Shown here piece by piece: positions 22,351-28,331 of a stretch of 28,331 bases of DNA. Made by a program: the position numbers and the translations under genes. Under the pieces are notes generated by a model. It worked only from the letters and a program-made list of their open reading frames with translations. It searched no databases and was not told the origin of the DNA. Positions within the stretch are counted from its first letter, which is position 1. Every line of letters starts with the position of its first letter. The DNA comes from an uncultured Muribaculaceae bacterium (lineage in GTDB: Bacteria; Bacteroidota; Bacteroidia; Bacteroidales; Muribaculaceae), in contig CAJTZQ010000046.1 in the NCBI GenBank assembly GCA_910583795.1, positions 1 to 28,331 of the forward strand, given 5' to 3'.

Positions 22351-23454
22351 TTATATTGTGTTTAACGGATGGAGAGCATTGAGTTGTATTTTGATTTCTG
22401 CGGTGAAGACATTGTCTGACCGATCAATACTAATTACATGCGATTCCGGATATAGCAATCTCAGCTGTCGCTCCACATTTGTAAGTCCTACTCCCGACTC
22501 GGTCAGGGGTTTTGATGAATTGACATTGTCTTCGGCACATGAGTTTCTGACACGACATGTAACACATTCCCCGTCTGTGCATATTTCAATGTTTATGAAG
22601 CTTCCGCTTCCGTTGTTTGTCGCATGTTTGAAAGCGTTTTCAACCAAAGTGAGGAAAAGAAGAGGCGCAATGGATAATCCTTCTGTGTGTATGGTAGATA
22701 TGTTGCATTCAAGTTTGATTGAACTGCTCAACCTTAATTTCATGAGTTCGACATAATCTGAAATGAACCGGATCTCTTTAGAAAGGGGAACATAGGCGCA
22801 GGCAGCATCGTAGATCATGAATCTCAACATATTGCTTAGGTCGTGAAGAGCCTTTTGCGCCCTATCGGGAGAGATGGTTATGAGCGCGTAGATATTGTTG
22901 AGAGAATTGAAAAGGAAATGTGGATTTAATTGAGCCTTGAGGCTTTTGAGTTCAATTTGTTGTCTTTCTGCATCGAGTTCAAGTTCACGTCTTCGCATGT
23001 TTTCATGCTCTTTCGACAGGCGCAGAGCATATGCAAGAGCGGCGGCAAGAATCATAGTGATTCCATCGCGGATTATAAATTTTATATATCCCATAAGGTA
23101 TTGCCATATCGACAATTGTTGATAGGCAAGGTGGCGTGGGCGGGGCAGACCACCGTGAGATTCGAACCAGATAGGTATGATAGAGCAAGCCAACAGAATC
23201 AATAAGATATTAGACAGAAAGAAAATTAGTTTTCTGTCGTTTTTGAAAAGTGTGGCAGGCACGATCCAAAAATAATTAATACAAAAAATGGCAGTGTATA
23301 GTGTAGCCATTACTATGCTCATAAGAGTCCATCTCCATGGTTCGTCACCTTTGCTAAAGATGGCGAGCATGGAAGGGAAATAGAATAGCAGGAACGACAA
23401 CAGTACCACTGTCGCCGTTCCGGCAAAATTAGACCTAACCTTTATGTTATTCAT
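22351..23454 (-). CDS. LytS/YehU-type sensor histidine kinase
   Basis: The 367-residue membrane kinase has about four transmembrane helices in the first 145 residues and a short coiled coil (about 147-175). The His_kinase domain follows, with phosphorylatable H179 in QLNPHFLFNSLNNIYA, the N-box VENAFKHATNN and a G-box in ESGVGLTNVERQL. There is no large extracellular domain, so it probably senses something in the membrane. It overlaps the macB permease by 8 bases and precedes its LytTR partner. The arrangement implies that it controls or monitors the efflux pump encoded upstream. Confidence 0.93.
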   Translation of the reverse strand: MNNIKVRSNFAGTATVVLLSFLLFYFPSMLAIFSKGDEPWRWTLMSIVMATLYTAIFCINYFWIVPATLFKNDRKLIFFLSNILLILLACSIIPIWFESHGGLPRPRHLAYQQLSIWQYLMGYIKFIIRDGITMILAAALAYALRLSKEHENMRRRELELDAERQQIELKSLKAQLNPHFLFNSLNNIYALITISPDRAQKALHDLSNMLRFMIYDAACAYVPLSKEIRFISDYVELMKLRLSSSIKLECNISTIHTEGLSIAPLLFLTLVENAFKHATNNGSGSFINIEICTDGECVTCRVRNSCAEDNVNSSKPLTESGVGLTNVERQLRLLYPESHVISIDRSDNVFTAEIKIQLNALHPLNTI

Positions 23455-24667
23455 ATCTTATCGCTTCAATAGGATCGAGGTTTGATGCCTTGGCGGCAGG
23501 ATAGAATCCGAATATTATGCCAATTGCCGTGCAGACCACAAACGAGAGTATAACTGAGCTTGGATCTATCTGCACAGGCCAATGTGCAAAAAGTTTTATC
23601 ATCCAGGTGGCTATCGCACCCATAACGACCCCAAGTATGCCTCCGGTCACAGAAATGATGATGGCTTCTATGAGAAACTGGGTCATGATGTCTTTTCCTG
23701 TGGCACCGATGCTCATTCTCAGACCGATCTCTCGTGTCCGTTCAGTCACGCTTACTATCATGATGTTCATGATCCCGATACCTCCTACAAGAAGTGAAAT
23801 CCCTGCTACGCACGCAAGCAGCACAGTCATCATTGAAGATGTGGAGGATATCATCTGGGCAAGTTCCTGCATGGATCGGATGGTGAAATTGTCTTCCTGA
23901 TCTTCCCTAAGTTTGTGTTGGGTGCGGAGAATATCTGTAATTTCACTGATTGTCTCTTCAGTGCGGTTTTCATCTATAGCCGACGCCTGTATGCCCTGAA
24001 GATAGTCTATAGCAAGCATTCGTTTCATCACCGTGGTGTAGGGTACGAGCGCCAGATCGTCCTGATCCTGCCCCATGGTGTTGTATCCCTTTTCATCAAG
24101 CACGCCAATCACGGTCAAAGGGATCGATCCGAATCTCACCACTTTCCCGATCGGGTCTGTGCCGTCAGGAAACAGATTATCTACAAGAGTTTTACCTAAG
24201 ATGCACACCTTTGCAGCTGTCTTTACATCATCTTCAGTAAACATTTCACCTTGTGCAACCCTGCGTTGGCGTATGTCGAGATATTGGGTGTTTACTCCCT
24301 GTGCTTGAGAGGGGTAGTTGTTGTTGCCGTTTACCCATTGTCCGGACGATGACACTGTGGGGGTGATATTTGCAATTCCCGTTGACTGAGTCACTATGGC
24401 ATCATAATCTGCAGGCTTTAATGTCTGCATGTCGTCACTGCTTTGACGGACTCCTCCACGTCTTTCGGCTCCGGGCATGATCATGATCATGTTGCTGCCC
24501 ATTTCAGAAATCTGAGCCTTAATAGAGTTCTTTGACCCTTGACCTATGGCGAGCATGGCTATGACAGCACCCACGCCTATTATGACACCGAGCATTGTGA
24601 GGAAGCACCTCATCTTATTGTTGCCAAGAGCCTTGATGGCAATCTTGAATAGATTCTGGATGTTCAT
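23447..24667 (-). CDS. MacB-like ABC transporter permease
   Basis: The 406-residue protein has an N-terminal transmembrane helix (about 17-42, CFLTMLGVIIGVGAVIAML), a large periplasmic MacB_PCD domain (about 45-270) and three C-terminal helices of the FtsX-like permease fold (about 280-400, including the RTREIGLRMSIGA coupling motif). Unlike E. coli MacB it has no fused ATPase; the ATPase is the separate gene just upstream. MacB-type machines do not transport across the inner membrane but drive substrate from the periplasm through a TolC channel. The substrate is unknown: macrolides, toxins or peptides are possible. A 15-base gap separates it from the ATPase gene. Confidence 0.93.
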   Translation of the reverse strand: MNIQNLFKIAIKALGNNKMRCFLTMLGVIIGVGAVIAMLAIGQGSKNSIKAQISEMGSNMIMIMPGAERRGGVRQSSDDMQTLKPADYDAIVTQSTGIANITPTVSSSGQWVNGNNNYPSQAQGVNTQYLDIRQRRVAQGEMFTEDDVKTAAKVCILGKTLVDNLFPDGTDPIGKVVRFGSIPLTVIGVLDEKGYNTMGQDQDDLALVPYTTVMKRMLAIDYLQGIQASAIDENRTEETISEITDILRTQHKLREDQEDNFTIRSMQELAQMISSTSSMMTVLLACVAGISLLVGGIGIMNIMIVSVTERTREIGLRMSIGATGKDIMTQFLIEAIIISVTGGILGVVMGAIATWMIKLFAHWPVQIDPSSVILSFVVCTAIGIIFGFYPAAKASNLDPIEAIRYE

Positions 24668-24682
24668 GAATATGAAAGTTTG

Positions 24683-25426
24683 TCAGTCGTTTTCTTCAGG
24701 AAGATTTCTGTAAACCTCCTCTGCCGACTTAATGTCGCTGTTGTATTCATCGCTCACGATATGTCCGTCACGAAGGGTGATGTTGCGTGAAGAATAAAGG
24801 GCTATCTCTGGATTGTGGGTCACGAAAATAATTGTCTTCCCCTCTTTATAAAGACGCTGAAAGAGTGTCAAGATAGAAAAAGAGGTTCGTGTGTCGAGGT
24901 TTCCTGTCGCTTCATCGGCAAGAATGATCACAGGATTGTTGACGAGAGCACGTGCGATAGCCACACGTTGCTGTTGACCTCCCGACATCTGGTTGCTCTT
25001 GTGGTAAAGACGTTCGCCGAGCCCAACTTCCCTGAGACACCGTTCGGCACGCTCGCTTCGTTCCTTTGCGCTGACAGAGGAATTGTAGAGCAAAGGTAGT
25101 TCGACGTTTTCCAGTGCAGTGGTTTTGGGAAGAAGATTATAGTTCTGGAATATGAACCCTATTTTACGGTTACGTATTCTTGCCCGCTCGTTCTTCCCCA
25201 TACCTTTAACGGCTATTCCGTCAAGATAGTATTCTCCTGAGGTAGAGGTGTCGAGACAACCTAATGTGTTGAGAAGGGTGGATTTGCCTGATCCTGAGGT
25301 ACCCATTATAGTTACAAATTCCCCCTCATAGATTGTGAACGAAATTCCGCGCAAAGCTTTCACTGTCTCGTCGCCCACTTTGAAATAGCGTTTAAGATTC
25401 TCTATTTTAATTATCTCTTTTGCCAT
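24683..25426 (-). CDS. MacB/LolD-type ABC transporter ATPase
   Basis: The nucleotide-binding subunit pairs with the permease that follows. The 247-residue protein contains Walker A GTSGSGKST (42-50), a Q-loop in IFQNYNLLP, signature MSGGQQQRVAIAR, Walker B VIILADEATGNLD and the H-loop in FVTHNPE. The ATG at 25426 gives a normal N-terminus (MAKEIIKIENLKRYF). A GTG two codons earlier (25432) would form a GTGA overlap with the macA stop and cannot be excluded. Sequence and operon place it with MacAB-type systems rather than LolCDE. Confidence 0.94.
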   Translation of the reverse strand: MAKEIIKIENLKRYFKVGDETVKALRGISFTIYEGEFVTIMGTSGSGKSTLLNTLGCLDTSTSGEYYLDGIAVKGMGKNERARIRNRKIGFIFQNYNLLPKTTALENVELPLLYNSSVSAKERSERAERCLREVGLGERLYHKSNQMSGGQQQRVAIARALVNNPVIILADEATGNLDTRTSFSILTLFQRLYKEGKTIIFVTHNPEIALYSSRNITLRDGHIVSDEYNSDIKSAEEVYRNLPEEND

Positions 25427-25428
25427 TT

Positions 25429-26595
25429 TCACTTCTTTTTGTTTTTGTTAGCTCCCGGAGGTTTCGGCATAAACGGATTTTCCTCCCCTTGTTTGGGTTC
25501 CGGTTTTCCCATTGACTGATTGTATTGCAAAGCCACTTTATCTCCTTTATGCAGCCCGCTTATAATCTGTTGGTAAATGCTGTTTGACGTTCCGAGTTCC
25601 ACCTCTGTCTGAATAAGTTTCCCCTCTCTTTCAACCCATACCGAGTGTTTTGTCTCAACCGCTAACGGCTGTGGAACAGGGAGACCATTATCTTCTTCAT
25701 CTGCAGGCATTGGCTGGAATTTAAGAGCCTTGAGTGGAACTGCTATTACATCATTCAGTTCAAGGGTATAAATTGTCAGATTTGCCGTCATTCCGGGGAT
25801 AAGCTTTTGATCGGGATTTGATGCCCCGACAATCACTTCATATGTCACGACGTTGTTCGTGGTGGTAGGGTTTATGCGTACCTGGGTCACTGTTCCTGTG
25901 AAAGTGTCGTCTGGATAAGAATCGACTGTGAATGTTACGTGTTGTCCGACTTTGACCTGACCTATGTCCGCTTCGTCTACAGCACCGACAACCTGCATAT
26001 TGTCGAGGTCGGCAATCACATACAGGTTTGCAACATTCATACTTGAAACGACTGTCTGTCCGACTTCCACTTCTCTCGACACGACAATGCCGTCGATAGG
26101 AGAGTAGATTTCAGCATAGTTGAGGTTTTTGGCGGCGCGTACACGGTCAGCCTGTGTTTTCTCGTAGCTCAGTCGTGCAACTTCAAAATCTTTTTGAGAA
26201 GTCTGAAACTCATAGTCAGAGATTAGCTGTTCATCGTGTAGAGCTTTGTCTCGTTCAAAATTCTTTTTTGCGTATTCGTAGGTTGCCTTTGCTGATGCCA
26301 TGGAAGCGTCAGCACTCTTCAACTCGCTGTCAAGTAGCGTTTTCTCGATTTCTGCCAATAGCTGGCCTTTCTCCACGTGGTCGTTGAAGTCTACATAGAG
26401 TTTGTCTATGATGCCGGTAACTTGGGTGCCGACATCAACAGAAGTGACAGACTCCATTGTGCCCGTTGCCGTGACAATTTCCGACATAGACGTGGGCTCA
26501 ACCGTGTAAGTTTCCAGTTCCATTTTGGGTTTTTCGGAACAAGAGGTTGCAGCAAAAATAAAAGCTGCAGCGGGAATAAAGTTGATATATCTCAT
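25429..26595 (-). CDS. MacA-like periplasmic adaptor lipoprotein (HlyD/RND MFP family)
   Basis: The membrane fusion protein links an inner-membrane MacB-type transporter to an outer-membrane channel. It has 388 residues. A lipoprotein signal ends in AATS-C19. Barrel-sandwich (lipoyl) halves lie near residues 45-85 (DVGTQVTGIIDKLYVDFNDHV) and 180-200 (YSPIDGIVVSREVEVGQTV), flanking a coiled-coil hairpin of about 80 residues. Beta-barrel and membrane-proximal domains follow, and the C-terminal tail is rich in proline, glycine and lysine. The gene begins 83 bases after the tolC-like gene, across heptamer repeats, and its stop touches the ATPase start. Confidence 0.93.
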   Translation of the reverse strand: MRYINFIPAAAFIFAATSCSEKPKMELETYTVEPTSMSEIVTATGTMESVTSVDVGTQVTGIIDKLYVDFNDHVEKGQLLAEIEKTLLDSELKSADASMASAKATYEYAKKNFERDKALHDEQLISDYEFQTSQKDFEVARLSYEKTQADRVRAAKNLNYAEIYSPIDGIVVSREVEVGQTVVSSMNVANLYVIADLDNMQVVGAVDEADIGQVKVGQHVTFTVDSYPDDTFTGTVTQVRINPTTTNNVVTYEVIVGASNPDQKLIPGMTANLTIYTLELNDVIAVPLKALKFQPMPADEEDNGLPVPQPLAVETKHSVWVEREGKLIQTEVELGTSNSIYQQIISGLHKGDKVALQYNQSMGKPEPKQGEENPFMPKPPGANKNKKK

Positions 26596-26604
26596 GCTTA
26601 TTTA

Positions 26605-26675
26605 ATTATCACTTATCAATTAGTAATTACTAATCTTCTGATCAACTACTAATTATCAATTATCCATTATCAATT
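26605..26675. repeat. Heptamer tandem repeats between tolC-like and macA-like genes
   Basis: Two short arrays with a 7-bp period are seen: ATTATCA-CTTATCA-ATTAGTA-ATTACTA (26605-26632) and ATTATCA-ATTATCC-ATTATCA (26652-26672). On the transcribed strand the unit reads TGATAAT, which puts TGA and TAA stops in every frame. The array fills most of the 83-base gap and would be part of the macA message. Confidence 0.7.
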
Positions 26676-26678
26676 TCT

Positions 26679-28052
26679 TCAGGGTACTGCGACTTCCTGG
26701 GTGGCATAATAATTGATGGTTTTATTAGCGAGAATCGCCATATATTTGCTTTGGAGCAACTCAAGTTTGGCATTCAACAGGTTGTTGTGGGCTGTTAGCA
26801 ATTCGATTGGATTGACAAGCCCTAATTCAAACTGACGGTTCGTGAGATCGTCTGTGAGTTGGGTAGCCTCCAATTGAGTCAGCCCTGAGGTGTATTTCGC
26901 TCTTGCATTGTTGGCATCGATATATAGGCTTTCGATTGTTTGCGAAAGATCGTCGAGAAGATTCTTTTTTGTTAGATCATATTCGAGCTGTGCAAGTTTA
27001 GCTTTTGCAACAGCTCTTTTTGTTGAATTCCCGTCATAAATCGGAATAGACAGGTTAAGTCCAACTCTTTCTCCAAAATTATGACCCATCTGATTTCCCC
27101 ACCCCTCTCCTCCGGATGTATAGGAAGTGCCTAAGCCGCCGGTCAATGAAATTGATGGAAGGTTTCCTGCTTTTGCTATTTTCACATCATTTGCGTAAAT
27201 CTCTTTGTTGAGTTCATTGCTCTTTATTCCGGGGAGCCATGCCGCAGCGATGTCGTAAACCTCAGACATCGGTGGAAGAATTGTTAAAACATCGGTGTCC
27301 GGAAAACTTACGTCGGCTATGTTGAGATTATAATTTATCCCTAATTCGAGAATTTTCTTTAGGTTCATTTTGGCACTTTCGTAATTATTTTTTGCCTGTA
27401 CGAGATTGTACGAATCCTGAGCCTTCTGACTTTCGATCTGAGCATAGTCCACTTTTGATGTCCTCCCTGATTCCATGAGACGTCTGGCACGTTCAGTCTG
27501 GCTTGTGCTTACTTCCAGGGTTTGTTCCGCTATGGTGACTGCCTCGCCGGCATACATTATATTAAGGTAAGCCTGGAGAATTCCCAATTTTAGGGTTTTT
27601 ATTACATCATCCCCGGCAAGTTGCTGTTGCCTGCGCAAAATTTTGGAAGATTCCAGACGATACTTTCTGACATTCCCTTCCCATATAGTCCAGTTGGCAT
27701 TGATGTCGTAAGTGCTCCCGTAGACGTTACCGTTTCTATTATTGGCGGGGGATGGATAGTTGTTGAAAGACTGGGAAGTGGAAAACCCTACAGTGGGAAG
27801 CCATGCATCTTTTGCAGAGTATATGTCTTGGTCTGCTTGAAGGATGTTGAGAATCGTGCGTCGGATATCCGTGCTGTTTGCCGTAGCCCAGTTTATACAG
27901 TCGTTGAATGTCCAAGAATCAGGAAGCTGCATTTCGGGATTTGCTGTCACATCGCCAGCAGATATGGTTTGGAGACTATCTTGAGCTATTGAATGGAAAG
28001 GAGATAATAATGCTGACAAGAATAGAATCGAATATGAAGTCTTGAAATTCAT
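26679..28052 (-). CDS. TolC-like outer membrane efflux protein
   Basis: The 457-residue outer-membrane channel protein of the OEP family forms the exit duct for the MacAB-like pump. The signal peptide (1 to about 24) ends SIAQ-D. Two OEP repeats follow, each made of long amphipathic helices and a short beta hairpin (for example NVYGSTYDINANWTIWEGN and FGERVGLNLSIPIYDG). The pattern of helices with regular A, L and Q is typical of the periplasmic tunnel. It is the first gene of the operon and has a well-matched promoter at 28081-28112. Confidence 0.93.
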   Translation of the reverse strand: MNFKTSYSILFLSALLSPFHSIAQDSLQTISAGDVTANPEMQLPDSWTFNDCINWATANSTDIRRTILNILQADQDIYSAKDAWLPTVGFSTSQSFNNYPSPANNRNGNVYGSTYDINANWTIWEGNVRKYRLESSKILRRQQQLAGDDVIKTLKLGILQAYLNIMYAGEAVTIAEQTLEVSTSQTERARRLMESGRTSKVDYAQIESQKAQDSYNLVQAKNNYESAKMNLKKILELGINYNLNIADVSFPDTDVLTILPPMSEVYDIAAAWLPGIKSNELNKEIYANDVKIAKAGNLPSISLTGGLGTSYTSGGEGWGNQMGHNFGERVGLNLSIPIYDGNSTKRAVAKAKLAQLEYDLTKKNLLDDLSQTIESLYIDANNARAKYTSGLTQLEATQLTDDLTNRQFELGLVNPIELLTAHNNLLNAKLELLQSKYMAILANKTINYYATQEVAVP

Positions 28053-28080
28053 TGAATGATTGTTTGAGATTTTACCTGTG

Positions 28081-28112
28081 CAAAATTATTAATGAACAAT
28101 ATGAATATCAAA
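28081..28112 (-). promoter_or_regulatory. Promoter of the efflux operon
   Basis: On the minus strand, TTTG (28112-28109), then 20 bases, then TAATTTTG (28088-28081). This matches the consensus and spacing of the tRNA-His and rho promoters. The start of transcription would fall near 28074, about 20 bases before the tolC-like ATG. Confidence 0.7.
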
Positions 28113-28331
28113 CAAAATCGGTATAGAGGTTTTAATGAAGTGCAGAATGTAGGAATTTGAGGATGAAAAGGGATTTATAGATATTTGTAGTTAAAATCTG
28201 TTAACAAAAGGATAAGTATATTATTTGTTTATAAATTTGTTGTAAAATTCTAAGAAACTGTTTAAATTTATTTGTCGAAGGAATTGAGAGGATTTGTCGA
28301 GCAGATTTTTGATATTTATGATGGAGTTATG
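28113..28331. other. AT-rich right end without a supported gene
   Basis: About 220 bases upstream of the efflux operon hold no ORF of note. A plus-strand TAAATTTG (28232-28239) looks like a -7 element without a -33 partner, and the window ends on an ATG (28329-28331). A divergent gene could start there but cannot be judged. Confidence 0.4.

Noticed and set aside
26605..26675. CRISPR array
   Set aside because: The repeats are 7 bp, without spacers of regular length, and there are no cas genes in the window.
28329..28331. Start of a plus-strand gene at the right edge
   Set aside because: Only the ATG itself is visible, so there is no coding evidence.

Overview
The window reads as a chromosomal segment of an anaerobic gut-type member of the Bacteroidales. 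The evidence is the promoter signal TTTG-N20-TAnnTTTG found upstream of several genes, the absence of Shine-Dalgarno sequences, a GH97 glycosidase, a Rho factor with a very long disordered insertion, and the rseC-rnfBCDGEA gene order. A family such as Muribaculaceae is plausible but cannot be proven from this sequence. Almost every gene lies on the minus strand; only the GH97 enzyme and a rubrerythrin lie on the plus strand.

Layout from left to right. A tRNA-His gene is cut by the left edge. A GC-rich palindromic repeat follows. The Rnf operon (rseC, rnfB, C, D, G, E, A; read right to left) spans 346-5778. A 748-base AT-rich gap (5779-6526) has no protein gene but carries a near-consensus promoter, a pair of 13-bp direct repeats and a 49-base hairpin. 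A secreted GH97 glycoside hydrolase converges on a TlpA-like thioredoxin gene across a shared terminator. The group rho, ybaK, aroC and a TIGR01212/YhcC-type radical SAM gene follows, tightly packed or overlapping. rho has a leader of about 260 bases. Next come a short tilS and, divergent from it, a reverse rubrerythrin. A complete [FeFe]-hydrogenase operon (group-B-like catalytic subunit, hydE, hydG, hydF) occupies 16360-21438. Last is an efflux operon (tolC-like, macA-like, macB ATPase, macB permease) that runs on into a LytS/LytTR two-component pair.

How the parts fit together. Rnf exchanges electrons between reduced ferredoxin and NAD+ while pumping ions, and the hydrogenase can dispose of ferredoxin electrons as H2. 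The window therefore holds two alternative outlets for the ferredoxin pool of a fermenting anaerobe, with an oxidative-stress protein (rubrerythrin) nearby. The efflux operon carries its own sensor kinase and response regulator in the same transcript, which suggests autoregulated export of a toxic or signalling compound.

The observations most worth a second look are the promoter-plus-hairpin unit without an ORF at 6072-6378, the non-canonical H-cluster motifs of the hydrogenase, the 12-bp inverted repeat in front of it, the TTG start of hydE overlapping the hydrogenase stop codon, a possible upstream peptide in the rho leader, and the heptamer repeats between tolC and macA.
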